NCBI GenBank assembly: GCA_002863125.1
Contig: PKEB01000006.1
Span: forward strand, 1 to 64,000
Length of the DNA stretch: 64,000 nucleotides
Reading direction: 5' to 3'
Origin: Flavobacteriales bacterium
GTDB taxonomy: Bacteria > Bacteroidota > Bacteroidia > Flavobacteriales_D > Sanyastnellaceae
The notes below the pieces were generated by a model. That model was not told the origin of the DNA, ran no database searches, and saw only the letters and a list, made by a program, of their open reading frames with translations. The translations under genes were made by a program, and so were the position numbers. This document shows, piece after piece, positions 54,240 through 63,723 of this stretch (position 1 is its first letter; every line of letters starts with the position of its first letter).

Positions 54240-55128
54240 GCTCATTGGCTTTGATGGCTTCGATGATTGCACGCCCCCCATTGTTCAATAATTCTTGTGC
54301 CCACAGACTCCCCAATTCCGGGCGTGCACAATCATCCGACCGCTCAATCCGTATTTCTTGAGAACCGTCCAGTGCAGTCAAGCATCCAGTAAATTGGACT
54401 TCTTGTCCCTCTACCCTCGCGTGAGCTCCAATCGGAGCAGAACATCCGCCCTCAAGTGCAAACAAAAACGCACGCTCAATGGATGTTGCCAATTGAGAAG
54501 GTGCATGGTTCAGGTGAGCGACCTGTTGCTTTATCTCCTCGTTCCCTTTGCGCCCGATTACGACAATTGCTCCTTGTGCGGGCGCAGCCACCATCCAATC
54601 CAAATCCACGACTTCACGCTCGTCTCCGCGCAACTGCAACCGTTCTAAACCCGCAGCAGCAAGCACGCCCCCTCTCCACGGGTTACTGGCGACCCGTGCT
54701 AACCGCGTCTCCACATTCCCTCGAAGCCCCACGATTTGATGATGCGGATGGCGGTGTAACCATTGCGCTTTTCTCCGAATACTGCCGGTAGCAACTATAT
54801 TCGAATCAACGTCATTGCCAACCAAGACATCATGGTGAGTGCCTCTTTCGAGAACAGCAAAAATTTCCAAATCTGGCAAAAGTTGCGTAGGTACATCTTT
54901 CATGCTGTGCACAGCTACATCCACCTCGCCCGATATCAATGCATCATCCAATGCCTTAGTGAAGATTCCCGTGCCCATGGCCTGCAAGGACCGGTCTTGA
55001 ATTCGATCGCCCTTCGTTTGAATGACGCGAATCTCTGTGTCGACTCCTATCAAATGCAACGCATTGGCCACCGTGCGCGCTTGGAATAACGCGAGGTTGC
55101 TTCCACGCGATCCGATTCGCACCATCAT
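54226..55128 (-). CDS. hemC: Porphobilinogen deaminase (hydroxymethylbilane synthase)
   Basis: A 300-residue cytoplasmic enzyme. RIGSRGSNLALFQA opens domain 1, VHSMKDVPT contains catalytic Asp, VGLRGNVETRLAR the Arg cluster and EGGCSAPIGAHA the Cys that carries the dipyrromethane cofactor. It polymerises four porphobilinogens. Its start overlaps the hemA stop by 4 nt (ATGATG context). Confidence 0.97.
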   Translation of the reverse strand: MMVRIGSRGSNLALFQARTVANALHLIGVDTEIRVIQTKGDRIQDRSLQAMGTGIFTKALDDALISGEVDVAVHSMKDVPTQLLPDLEIFAVLERGTHHDVLVGNDVDSNIVATGSIRRKAQWLHRHPHHQIVGLRGNVETRLARVASNPWRGGVLAAAGLERLQLRGDEREVVDLDWMVAAPAQGAIVVIGRKGNEEIKQQVAHLNHAPSQLATSIERAFLFALEGGCSAPIGAHARVEGQEVQFTGCLTALDGSQEIRIERSDDCARPELGSLWAQELLNNGGRAIIEAIKANEHGSD

Positions 55129-56375
55129 GCTGTTTCGTTTTGGCTATCGAACACCCGTTGGAGCACATCCATGTCGTCTTCTACTGAGCCACTCTGGTTG
55201 CGTAAATACGATGCTACTTGATTGGTTACTTTCTGTATCAGTCTATCCGTCAAATGAACCACAGAATCCGTCTCTATGTCCCTCTCACTCTGCATCCGAC
55301 TCAATTCAATATCACGGTAACTCTTTAAATTCTGAGCCACCATGCCCAACAACGGCGCGACGTTTTGTGTCTGCACCCACGTGTCAAAACTGGTGAATTC
55401 TTCTTCTACGATTGCATTAGCCTGGGGAATGTGGTCTCGGCGCGCTGCAAGCTGCTGTTTCGCATATGCACTGATTTCATCAACGTTCAATAAGGTGACA
55501 CCCGGTAAATGTCCCACTTCTGGATCCACATTTCTTGGCATACTCATGTCCAAGATCAATAATTCCTGTTGCTCACCTACCATTTCGCGTGGCACGGTAT
55601 AACCCTGTGCGCCTGTTGCCACAATCAAAACCCGAGCGCCTCGAACGGCGGCTTCCAAGCTGTCAATGGAACGACTCCGAAAACCGTGTTCCGCAGCAGC
55701 TGAATCTGATTTGCTTTCATCCCGATTGATGACTGTAATGGAAGCGCTACGAGCATGTTTCGCCAAATTCTTGCACGTATTTCGGCCCAACTTACCTAGG
55801 CCAAACAACACAACATTGACCGCTTCGAGATTGGATAATTCAGACCGCAAGTAATGGATGGCACTGAATGCTACAGAAGTCGCGCCGGAACTGATTCCCG
55901 TTTCTGCCTTCACTCTCTTACCGGCTTTCAGCGCGGATGAGACCACTCGGTCTAGAAAGGGGATAGGCGTTCCTAATTGTTGCGTGCGTCTGAATGCCAC
56001 CTTGAGCTGACCTGTTATTTCTGTGTCTCCGACGATTTGGGATTCCAAAGCGCAAGCAACGCGAAACAGGTGTTTTACAGCTGCTGGGCCAGACATGTGC
56101 CGGCACGATGACTTCCAAACGTTTTGTTTTACATCAATGAATTCACGTAAAATTGATTCTACCTCTTTCTTCGCGAGGTATGTCCAGTAGCATTCCACAC
56201 GGTTGCATGTCGCAAGAATCATCACATCGCGTGCCCCAGCCTTTGTCAATGTTGATATGATGCTAGACTGATCAGGCTCAGACAAACTGAACTTTTCACG
56301 GGTCTCAAAGTTCGCTTTGTGAAACGCAATGCTAATTGCTTCAAAGCGAGAAATAGCCTCTTCAATCCTTCGCAT
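55125..56375 (-). CDS. hemA: Glutamyl-tRNA reductase
   Basis: A 416-residue NADPH enzyme that reduces glutamyl-tRNA to glutamate-1-semialdehyde, the first committed C5-pathway step. ATCNRVECYW holds the catalytic Cys (about residue 50), SQIVGDTEITGQ the conserved catalytic-domain helix, FGLGKLGRNTCKN the NADPH-binding site and LDMSMPRNVDPEV the central signature. The C-terminal dimerisation helices are present. The start at 56375 gives MRRIEEAISRFEAISIAFHK; TATTTTTG, an exact -7 box, ends 3 nt before it. It is the first gene of the minus-strand heme operon. Confidence 0.96.
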   Translation of the reverse strand: MRRIEEAISRFEAISIAFHKANFETREKFSLSEPDQSSIISTLTKAGARDVMILATCNRVECYWTYLAKKEVESILREFIDVKQNVWKSSCRHMSGPAAVKHLFRVACALESQIVGDTEITGQLKVAFRRTQQLGTPIPFLDRVVSSALKAGKRVKAETGISSGATSVAFSAIHYLRSELSNLEAVNVVLFGLGKLGRNTCKNLAKHARSASITVINRDESKSDSAAAEHGFRSRSIDSLEAAVRGARVLIVATGAQGYTVPREMVGEQQELLILDMSMPRNVDPEVGHLPGVTLLNVDEISAYAKQQLAARRDHIPQANAIVEEEFTSFDTWVQTQNVAPLLGMVAQNLKSYRDIELSRMQSERDIETDSVVHLTDRLIQKVTNQVASYLRNQSGSVEDDMDVLQRVFDSQNETA

Positions 56376-56386
56376 AATCAAAAATA
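56376..56386 (-). promoter_or_regulatory. Exact -7 box directly before hemA
   Basis: TATTTTTG on the minus strand (56386-56379), three bases, then ATG at 56375. This is the best TAnnTTTG match among the start-adjacent boxes and implies a leaderless hemA operon mRNA if it is used. Confidence 0.5.
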
Positions 56387-56436
56387 CCGCCAGTCCTCGC
56401 CAACCTTCTATTTCAATCGTAACGAAAGTGTCACAG

Positions 56437-56451
56437 GTGCATAAAATGCAC
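56437..56451. promoter_or_regulatory. Palindrome between divergent hemA and hemH
   Basis: GTGCATAAAATGCAC has perfect 6-bp arms and a 3-nt spacer. It lies near the middle of the 147-bp gap between the two heme operons, where one bound regulator could control both. Confidence 0.45.
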
Positions 56452-56522
56452 GTGAACAATGGCTCGATTACAGTGGTTTCATTTCTTTTGCCTCGTGCAG
56501 AAGAAATAAACACCAAAATCGC

Positions 56523-57569
56523 ATGAAAAAAGGGGTTTTTCTCATCAACCTAGGTTCACCCAAAAGTCCAACGAAAGAAGATGTGCGGGTTTACCTCGAT
56601 GAATTCCTCATGGACCCACGTGTGGTTGACCTACCACAACCCCTTCGTTCCATTCTCGTGCGCGGAATCATCCTAAATACCCGCCCGAAAAAATCAGCAG
56701 CAGCCTATGCCAAGGTATGGACCGACGAAGGTTCTCCCTTGATTGTGTTTTCCGAACGGGTGAAATCCAAACTTGAAGTTAGGCTCGACGGTATTCCCGT
56801 GGCTTTGGGCATGCGCTATGGCGAACCAAGCATTGAACGCGGCTTGAATGAGCTTGCCGCATTGGGTGTCGATGACGTCCTTGTTGTTCCATTGTACCCC
56901 CAGTACGCTATGTCAACAACGGAGACTGTGGTTGAAAAAGTGCGAGAGGTCATAGCACAGAAGCACGAGGGAATCCGAGTGCAAGGGGTTGCGCCATTTT
57001 ACAAGGACGAAAGTTACATCGCTGCCATGGCTGCATCTGCTCAGAAGGCTGCGAACCACGAAGCATATGACCGCATTCTATTTTCGTACCATGGTGTTCC
57101 AGAACGCCATATCCGCAAATCCGATCTTACGGGCTCACACTGCAAAATCGATGGCACATGCTGCCATACTCCCAGCAAGGCTCACGAAGAGTGCTACCGT
57201 CATCAGTGCTTCGAAACGACCAAGCTTGTGGCGGAGGCGTTAAATATTCCGCTCGAAAAGTGCTTGAGTACCTTTCAAAGTCGACTGGGTATCGATCCTT
57301 GGTTGAAACCGTACACTGCAGACACACTGGAAAAGTTGCCAGACAACGGAATCACTAAATTGGCTGTTTTAACGCCCTCTTTTGTGTCGGATTGTCTCGA
57401 AACGATTGAAGAGATGGATATGGAAAATCGCGAAATTTTTGAAGAGGCAGGCGGTGTAGTGTACGATTTCATCCCCTGCCTGAACGACAGTGATCCATGG
57501 GTAGACGCGCTCGAAAAATGGGTGAACGATTGGTGCATCAATCAACTCCCAACGCAGCACATCGCGTGA
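56523..57569 (+). CDS. hemH: Ferrochelatase
   Basis: A 348-residue enzyme inserting Fe(II) into protoporphyrin [15 protein letters not shown] opens the protein, [14 protein letters not shown] is the conserved anion/substrate loop, [10 protein letters not shown] holds the catalytic His (about 186) and [13 protein letters not shown] contains the conserved Glu. A Cys-rich insert ([12 protein letters not shown], then CYRHQC; about 200-225) occurs in some bacterial ferrochelatases and may bind metal. It shares one base with the hemL start (TGATG). Divergent from hemA. Confidence 0.96.
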   Translation: MKKGVFLINLGSPKSPTKEDVRVYLDEFLMDPRVVDLPQPLRSILVRGIILNTRPKKSAAAYAKVWTDEGSPLIVFSERVKSKLEVRLDGIPVALGMRYGEPSIERGLNELAALGVDDVLVVPLYPQYAMSTTETVVEKVREVIAQKHEGIRVQGVAPFYKDESYIAAMAASAQKAANHEAYDRILFSYHGVPERHIRKSDLTGSHCKIDGTCCHTPSKAHEECYRHQCFETTKLVAEALNIPLEKCLSTFQSRLGIDPWLKPYTADTLEKLPDNGITKLAVLTPSFVSDCLETIEEMDMENREIFEEAGGVVYDFIPCLNDSDPWVDALEKWVNDWCINQLPTQHIA

Positions 57570-58846
57570 TGAGATACGAACGCTCCTCTTCACTATTTGC
57601 CAGTGCCCAAAATAGCATTCCCGGAGGCGTTAACTCACCGGTGAGGGCATTCAAGTCTGTTGGTGGACATCCCATTTTTATGCGCAGCGCCAAGGGTGCA
57701 TACCTTACCGACGTCGATGGAAACTCGTACATCGATTACATCAACTCGTGGGGGCCACAAATTCTCGGTCACGCCTATTCTCCCGTGATTGAAGCCATCC
57801 AAAAAGCAGCGGAGAAGGGCACGTCTTTTGGGACACCTACCGAACTGGAAACCCAAATTGCTGAGCTCGTATGTACCATGGTGCCGTATGTGGAGCAAGT
57901 TCGAATGGTGAGTTCAGGAACGGAAGCATGCATGAGTGCCGTTCGTCTCGCACGCGGGTATAACGGGAAGGAAAAAATCATCAAATTCGCCGGTTGCTAC
58001 CATGGCCACTCCGACTCTTTCTTGATTCAAGCTGGCAGTGGAGCAGTGACTTTCGGCACCCCAAGTTCTCCCGGTGTAACCCAAGGCACTGCCAAGGATA
58101 CGTTACTGGCTGAGTACAATGACCTTGCCTCTACATCGGCAATACTCGAATCAAGTGCTGGTGAAGTGGCCGCAATCATCGTCGAACCTGTTGCAGGCAA
58201 CATGGGATGTATTCCCCCGAAACCGGGATTTTTGAAAGGGCTCCGTAAGCTCGCCACTGAGCATAATACTCTGCTCATTTTTGACGAGGTCATGACCGGT
58301 TTCCGATTGTCAAAAGGCGGTGCCGCTGCATTGTACGGCGTCACCCCCGACCTGGTGTGTTTCGGAAAAGTCATCGGGGGAGGATTGCCGGTTGGTGCCT
58401 TCGCGGGACCACGGAAAATCATGTCGCACTTAGCTCCGACGGGCCCTGTGTACCAGGCGGGAACGTTATCTGGCAACCCCCTGGCAATGTCTGCAGGCTA
58501 TGCATTGTTGTCGGAATTGAATGAAAATCCAGAAATCTACGGCCAGCTGGAGGCACACGGCCGAGGCCTTGTTCAAGACATCGCCACAGTTCTCTGCGAG
58601 CTCTCCATCGCACACCAGATCAATCACGTCGGATCGATGCTCTCGGTCCACTTGTGCGAGGAGCCCGTTACGGACTTCGATTCAGCCAAATCTGGTGATA
58701 ACGATGATTTCAAGGCGTTGTTCCATCACATGCTATCCCAAGGGATTTACTTGCCACCATCGGCGTATGAATCATGGTTCCTATGCGCTTGCCTGGATGA
58801 CTCCACCCACAACCGAACCATCGAAGCCTTCCGCTCTTTCCGATGA
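57569..58846 (+). CDS. hemL: Glutamate-1-semialdehyde 2,1-aminomutase
   Basis: A 425-residue PLP enzyme converting glutamate-1-semialdehyde to 5-aminolevulinate. [17 protein letters not shown] is the GSAM N-terminal signature, [18 protein letters not shown] and GCYHGHSD bind PLP phosphate, [11 protein letters not shown] holds the PLP Asp and [13 protein letters not shown] the Schiff-base Lys. The start at 57569 is coupled to the hemH stop; the open frame extends upstream within hemH but the family N-terminus begins here. Confidence 0.97.
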   Translation: MRYERSSSLFASAQNSIPGGVNSPVRAFKSVGGHPIFMRSAKGAYLTDVDGNSYIDYINSWGPQILGHAYSPVIEAIQKAAEKGTSFGTPTELETQIAELVCTMVPYVEQVRMVSSGTEACMSAVRLARGYNGKEKIIKFAGCYHGHSDSFLIQAGSGAVTFGTPSSPGVTQGTAKDTLLAEYNDLASTSAILESSAGEVAAIIVEPVAGNMGCIPPKPGFLKGLRKLATEHNTLLIFDEVMTGFRLSKGGAAALYGVTPDLVCFGKVIGGGLPVGAFAGPRKIMSHLAPTGPVYQAGTLSGNPLAMSAGYALLSELNENPEIYGQLEAHGRGLVQDIATVLCELSIAHQINHVGSMLSVHLCEEPVTDFDSAKSGDNDDFKALFHHMLSQGIYLPPSAYESWFLCACLDDSTHNRTIEAFRSFR

Positions 58847-58883
58847 TTTGAGCTTTACGGGATCAATGCCCTTCAATGGCTTT

Positions 58884-58895
58884 TACCTTCGTAGT
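58884..58895 (+). promoter_or_regulatory. TAnnTT box 6 nt before the signal-peptide mini-ORF
   Basis: TACCTT (58884-58889), six bases, then ATG at 58896; the full octamer is TACCTTCG. Confidence 0.4.
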
Positions 58896-58985
58896 ATGCT
58901 AAGCAGGATTATCTTCTTGCTTCTTGCAGCCCTCAATCTTCACGAAAGTGCTGCCCAAACAGTGACCAGCTACAAGAGTTTTTAA
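58896..58985 (+). CDS. 29-residue ORF consisting of a signal peptide and short tail
   Basis: MLSRIIFLLLAALN continues into LHESAAQ and a tail of eight residues before TAA. It is a textbook signal peptide with almost no mature part. A start-adjacent promoter-like box precedes it, and the next gene begins 4 nt after its stop in another frame. It could be a truncated secreted-protein gene, a short secreted peptide or a translated leader of the following gene. Confidence 0.4.
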   Translation: MLSRIIFLLLAALNLHESAAQTVTSYKSF

Positions 58986-58989
58986 TACT

Positions 58990-60048
58990 GTGAACAACAA
59001 GCTCATATCGAAAAAGAAGGTGCCCTTCCCGGTCACGCCGTCGCTGCAAGTGTACTTGGATGCACACGGCCGTTCGATTGAGATTCCGGTATCGTACGAC
59101 GACCTGTTGCGCTTCGAGGGCAGCGTGCCCATCCTCGACGGGAACGATGAGGACACGCTGTGGGTCGATTGCCTGTACAGCATGTCGGACCGGGACGAGC
59201 TCGTCCTCAATTTGAAGCGGCTGTACTCCATCCTGCACGCCGACGGAAGCGATACCATCCTGCCGTTTATCACGGTGGACAGCATCGCGTTTTGCACTTT
59301 TGGCAACACCAAGCCGTTCCGGGTGAAGGTTCGGAACGTCATCAACGACAACTACATTTTTCTGTACATCAAGAAATGCGACGCTTCCCGCATCTACGGG
59401 TTGGAATTGGAGCAACTTCTGTCGCCGAACCGCATCAATTTCTTGGTTTACCGGAACACCCTCATCGAGGAACACATCGTCGGCATCCCGGGCGACGTCT
59501 TCATCAACCAACGCCTGGAATCGCTGTCCATGCAGGACAAACGCGCGCTAGCCAAAGAGTACGTCAAATTCAACGAACGCTGCTTCCTCCGATTACTGGG
59601 CGACATGCGATCGTACAACTACGTGGTGGTCATCACGCAGGATTTTGACCGCATCCAATACCGCCTGCGCGCCATCGACTTTGACCAGCAGAGCTACGAG
59701 GGGGACGCGCGGGTCTACAAGCCGGAATGCCTTCCCGAGAACGACGTGTTGACGAAGATGACACGCGACGTGCTCCCAGAGGAATCGGTCGACCAATACG
59801 TCAAGGAAGAGCGTTCATTGCTGGCTAAACGCGCGGCGAGCGAGAGCCAACGTCTGCACGATCTGCTGGCCTGCATGAAGGAGGATCACATCTCCGCGGA
59901 GGGCAAAATCGACGAGCTCAAAGGCGAGCTTTTCAGCCTGACTGGGGATATTAACTTCAAGAAGGCCCCTAACATGGGCGCAGTCTTGCAGGCAGCATTG
60001 GACTTTGTCCGCCGCAATTACAAAACGGAAAACCCGTTCATGCGGTGA
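58990..60048 (+). CDS. Conserved-looking cytoplasmic protein of unknown function
   Basis: A 352-residue protein starting with GTG at 58990. It has no signal peptide or membrane segment. The N-terminal 230 residues are mixed alpha/beta with VSYDDLLRFEGSVPILDG, VDSIAFCTFGNTKPF and LRAIDFDQQSYEGDARVYKP (an IDFDQ motif reminiscent of kinase-like or nucleotidyl-binding folds, but too weak to assign). Residues 255-320 are strongly charged and helical, probably coiled-coil. The GTG start 4 nt after the mini-ORF suggests translational coupling. Function not recognised. Confidence 0.7.
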   Translation: MNNKLISKKKVPFPVTPSLQVYLDAHGRSIEIPVSYDDLLRFEGSVPILDGNDEDTLWVDCLYSMSDRDELVLNLKRLYSILHADGSDTILPFITVDSIAFCTFGNTKPFRVKVRNVINDNYIFLYIKKCDASRIYGLELEQLLSPNRINFLVYRNTLIEEHIVGIPGDVFINQRLESLSMQDKRALAKEYVKFNERCFLRLLGDMRSYNYVVVITQDFDRIQYRLRAIDFDQQSYEGDARVYKPECLPENDVLTKMTRDVLPEESVDQYVKEERSLLAKRAASESQRLHDLLACMKEDHISAEGKIDELKGELFSLTGDINFKKAPNMGAVLQAALDFVRRNYKTENPFMR

Positions 60049-60064
60049 CCTGACCCGCGGCATA

Positions 60065-63000
60065 TCACTCGATGACAACCCGCTTCCAGAACCGTCCAGC
60101 CGCGCCTTCCAGCTCAACCAAATAAAGCCCTTGGGCCAAGTCTAAGTCGACGGTCGTGACGCCTGAATCTGCCACGCGACCGAAAGCCACTCGTTGGCCG
60201 GAGGCCGCGTACATGGACCATCGCTCCAGTCCGAGTTCGAAGCGCCATGCAATAGAGAAGGCGCCTCGGTTGGGATTGGGGAAAATGAGGATATCGTCCG
60301 CCAGCGGCTCTTCAATTCCAAGGCCAATGCCTTCGCCGCACCCCATCACCATGAGTGTGTCCGAAGACACGCAAGGCACCGTGGCAGACACGATGTAGGT
60401 ACCGGCCTCGAAGGCGGTGAAAAATGGCCCTGTAGTACCGTCGTTCCACACGTAATCGTTGTAGCCAATGCCGGCGTCCAACACAGCGATTTCACCGTTG
60501 CAAAGCTCGATATCCGGCCCCAGGTCAATGGGCGTCACCTCGGTCGTCAGCACCTCGACCTCATCTGTCACGGCGCAAATCGCCGTTTCCGCCGTCACCG
60601 CGTACAGCCCGGGTGCGGAGACCTCGAGCATCTGGGTGTCCTCGCCCGTGCTCCAGGCGTAGGACAAAAATCCAGGACCGGCATCCAAAAGATGAGTCGC
60701 CCCGTCGTTGCAAAGCCCGAAATCCGCCCCCAAATCCAACCCGGGATCGGGCGCGACCTCCACTTCCATCGTCCCGGAAACCACGCCGCATGCCAAGGCC
60801 ATGTTCGCCGTGATGACCGCCGTCCCCGATGCTGGAAAATCGACGAAGATCTCTCCGTTGGCCAGTTCAGTGAAGCCCGCTCCTTCGATCGTCCACTCAA
60901 CGCTCCCTTCCAAGCATTCGCTTCCGTAGACGTTGTAAGGCTGCGGCGATCCCGCGCACACCGTGGTGGCTCCTTCCAAGAAGAGGGATTCCCCGTGCAC
61001 GTAGCGGTGGAAGTAATTGCCGAAGCTGTTGATCAATGCTTGGAAATTGGCGAAGGCCGGCTCGAACTGGGCTTGACCTGCGGGTAAATTCGGCGCCACG
61101 ATGCGCGCAATTTCGCCGCCGAACGCATTCTCGATGTAGATGTTTCCATCGGGAGCGCGCTGCGGGTAGAAGTAGACGATTCCGCTTGGCTGATTGATTA
61201 GCGCTGCACCGGCCATGAGGTCCGATTCGTCCATACCATCCAGGTCCACCTGGTAAATGCTTGTGCCAAACTCGCCCGTGAACAGGTACAGGTATTGTCC
61301 ACTTCCGCTGAATTCCCACCCCACCAAATCGCTCAGACCGAAATCAACGGCCAGGGACAGGGCCCCGGAGGAAGCGTCAAAATCCATGAGGTAGTTCCCG
61401 TGCATGATGCGATCGCCTTTGGCCGTCGGCGTCAGCGGCAACGTAAAGAAAACGTCCTGAGACAACTCCGACACCACCGGATCCGATGCGACGCCCTCTT
61501 GTGTCACCAGCCAGGCCAGATAGCGCCCTTCCAGCTGGTCGTACGTGAGCAACCAAAAGTCCACAAGGTTGCAATGGCGCACACAGGTCAACGCCTCTTG
61601 TCCGTGGGTCCCCAAGAATTGGTTTTTCAAGGTTACATCCCCCAATCCGTCCTCCAACGTTTCATCGATCAAGGAGTAGTACAAACCACCCTCCTCGGCA
61701 TCTTCAGGCAAAGACGAGTGAAAGACAAAGTACGCATCGGGGTCGCCCGGTCGCTGCACGATCATGGAGCCATAATGACTGGATGTATTGCCGAGGAGTT
61801 CACCCCCGTTGGGCATCACTTCATAATTGCGGTTGAGCACTTCGGTGCCGGTACACAAGAACAACACATCGCCTGACGCGTCACACAAGGTGGTTTTGCA
61901 GTGATCAGCGTTGGGCGGCAGGTTGTTTTCGAGCACCGGAGCAGGCGGGTCCACATTGAAATCCAAGCCGTAGGCCGATCCGAATGAATTGAAAAACAAC
62001 CACTGGTTTGCTTCATTGCCCGAGGCACAGGTTCCCACGGACAGATTCAACGGCTCCGACCAATCCGAACACGTCGGTCCCTCGGCAAAGAGTTGAAGCG
62101 TGTAGGCACCTGAGGCCTCAAACTCGAAGAGGGGGTTCTCCTCCTCAGAGACCGGTTCGCCGTCGATGTACCAGGTGTAGGCCGTCGCTCCGATGGTGGT
62201 GTTCTCGACCTCCAATGCCCCGCCCGTTTCGAACTGCACGGAACTGCTCGTGAAAGTGGCCTCAACGGGACAGGTCACCGCCACATCAAAGGCGACCGTC
62301 TCGGTGCAGCCGGGTGCTTGTCCGTCCATGACCACCGAAACCACATACGATCCCTGCTCCTCCGGAACAAAGATGAAATCCACCGTTGTCGCTTGGGAGG
62401 CGCCATCAACAAACCACTCGTACCCAACTGCGTTGGCAGAAACATTGGTGAACGCGACGGTGCCGCCCACCTCCAATTCCAGGGCAGTGGACGCGACGTT
62501 CACCTCGATGGGCAAGTCACACGGACCCGTGCAGCGGTCCCCTTCCAACAACGACATTCGCACTTCGAGCAACACCGCTTGCATGCGGTTTGCTTGTCCC
62601 TCGGTGAACCGTTCAAAGCAGGCCAAGTTGGCGTAGTCCATGAAATTGGTTTGCATGTCCAATTGATCGCCCAATCCACCGAGCGCGACGCTGCGAAACG
62701 GATTGTTGATGCTGGCGTCGTCTTCGTCCGTGGCACAGCTGTTGGTGCCATCGAAGCACAAGGTGTTGAACGCAGCCGCATCCGGCGGGGTATCGCACAC
62801 CAGATCGCCCGAGGTGAAGCAATCATCGTTCGGACAACCGCCTTGAAAGGTGTGGTACAAGCCCAAATAATGCCCCACCTCGTGTGCCACCACAGCGGTC
62901 GCCGATGGCGACGCCCCCATGGCCGTGGATTCGACCACGATTCCGTCGAGCGCTTCGCCGTGCATTGTCGGAAAGGTCGCAAACCCTACGACCGCCTCAT

Positions 63001-63508
63001 TGTCCTCCTCGCGCGTGATCGCCTCCACCACCCAAATGTTCAGGTACTGCGTCGCGTCCCAATGGCTCAGGGACTTCAAATCCGCTTCCTGTGCCGGCAC
63101 AAGTACATCCGTCAATTCCGATTCCACCCGCTCAATCCCCGAGCAGAAAGTGCCTTCCGGATCCTCGGCGGCCAAGCAAAACTGAATGCCTGTCTGCACG
63201 CCCAATTCGTTTTGGTAGTATCCGTTGTTGGAGAAGGCATCGTTCAAGAATTCGATGGCATCGATGACGAGAGCGTCTTCGATGTTCTCCGGTCCGTTGT
63301 TGTGAATGATGTGGACCACGACAGGAACAGTGAGCGTTTCTCCCGTACGCTCAAAATTTCCAGATAAACACTCAAAAACGCGGTCATTGCAGGCCGCCTC
63401 GTCTCCACGGTGCAGGGCATGCAGGGCATCAAAGCCACAAAAATGTTGGGCCAACGCCCCCTGCGCACACCCAAGTGCGACCATCAGGAAAAGGGTATTC
63501 AACTTCAT
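60065..63508 (-). CDS. Large secreted M43-type (cytophagalysin/pappalysin) metalloprotease with T9SS domain
   Basis: A 1147-residue secreted protease. Signal peptide to about 20 (LAQ). The protease domain (about 55-325) has PVVVHIIHNNGPENI, the zinc motif HEVGHYLGLYH at 209-219 and the Met-turn NFMDYANLACFERFTEGQ, all typical of MEROPS M43. Cys-rich loops (GGCPNDDCF, LVCDTPPD) bind calcium in relatives. PKD/Ig-like domains (about 335-490), a beta-propeller-like middle (about 500-840) and two or three Ig-like modules with LLDAGPGFLSYAWSTG and AVLDAGIGYNDYVWNDG repeats follow. The last 75 residues (IFPNPNRGAF, then MYAASGQRV) are a T9SS type A sorting domain. Confidence 0.92.
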   Translation of the reverse strand: MKLNTLFLMVALGCAQGALAQHFCGFDALHALHRGDEAACNDRVFECLSGNFERTGETLTVPVVVHIIHNNGPENIEDALVIDAIEFLNDAFSNNGYYQNELGVQTGIQFCLAAEDPEGTFCSGIERVESELTDVLVPAQEADLKSLSHWDATQYLNIWVVEAITREEDNEAVVGFATFPTMHGEALDGIVVESTAMGASPSATAVVAHEVGHYLGLYHTFQGGCPNDDCFTSGDLVCDTPPDAAAFNTLCFDGTNSCATDEDDASINNPFRSVALGGLGDQLDMQTNFMDYANLACFERFTEGQANRMQAVLLEVRMSLLEGDRCTGPCDLPIEVNVASTALELEVGGTVAFTNVSANAVGYEWFVDGASQATTVDFIFVPEEQGSYVVSVVMDGQAPGCTETVAFDVAVTCPVEATFTSSSVQFETGGALEVENTTIGATAYTWYIDGEPVSEEENPLFEFEASGAYTLQLFAEGPTCSDWSEPLNLSVGTCASGNEANQWLFFNSFGSAYGLDFNVDPPAPVLENNLPPNADHCKTTLCDASGDVLFLCTGTEVLNRNYEVMPNGGELLGNTSSHYGSMIVQRPGDPDAYFVFHSSLPEDAEEGGLYYSLIDETLEDGLGDVTLKNQFLGTHGQEALTCVRHCNLVDFWLLTYDQLEGRYLAWLVTQEGVASDPVVSELSQDVFFTLPLTPTAKGDRIMHGNYLMDFDASSGALSLAVDFGLSDLVGWEFSGSGQYLYLFTGEFGTSIYQVDLDGMDESDLMAGAALINQPSGIVYFYPQRAPDGNIYIENAFGGEIARIVAPNLPAGQAQFEPAFANFQALINSFGNYFHRYVHGESLFLEGATTVCAGSPQPYNVYGSECLEGSVEWTIEGAGFTELANGEIFVDFPASGTAVITANMALACGVVSGTMEVEVAPDPGLDLGADFGLCNDGATHLLDAGPGFLSYAWSTGEDTQMLEVSAPGLYAVTAETAICAVTDEVEVLTTEVTPIDLGPDIELCNGEIAVLDAGIGYNDYVWNDGTTGPFFTAFEAGTYIVSATVPCVSSDTLMVMGCGEGIGLGIEEPLADDILIFPNPNRGAFSIAWRFELGLERWSMYAASGQRVAFGRVADSGVTTVDLDLAQGLYLVELEGAAGRFWKRVVIE

Positions 63509-63686
63509 CGAAGCAGGTGTGAATCGGATTGCCTACACTCAAAACACATCTTTTCGCGAGAAGTTGCGCGGTGGATGTCAACTTCAATAAGGTATTCATT
63601 TGGGAATAGTCCCGAGGTGGACTTCTGCAGGCGCCTTGTGGAAGGGTGCGAGTGAGAATTTGCGCAGTTTCGAAAGCGCACATTTT

Positions 63687-63694
63687 TACATTTG
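63687..63694 (+). promoter_or_regulatory. Exact -7 box upstream of the acyltransferase gene
   Basis: TACATTTG fits TAnnTTTG exactly and lies 29 nt before the ATG at 63724. A TTTG is 24 nt upstream of it, longer than the usual spacing. The remaining 215-bp gap between the M43 gene and this start shows nothing else. Confidence 0.5.
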
Positions 63695-63723
63695 CATTAG
63701 CCTTGATTTACTTCCCTTACTAA

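Noticed and set aside
62318-63367. 349-residue open frame antisense to the M43 protease gene
   Set aside because: Shadow frame with no domain features over a gene with an intact zinc motif.
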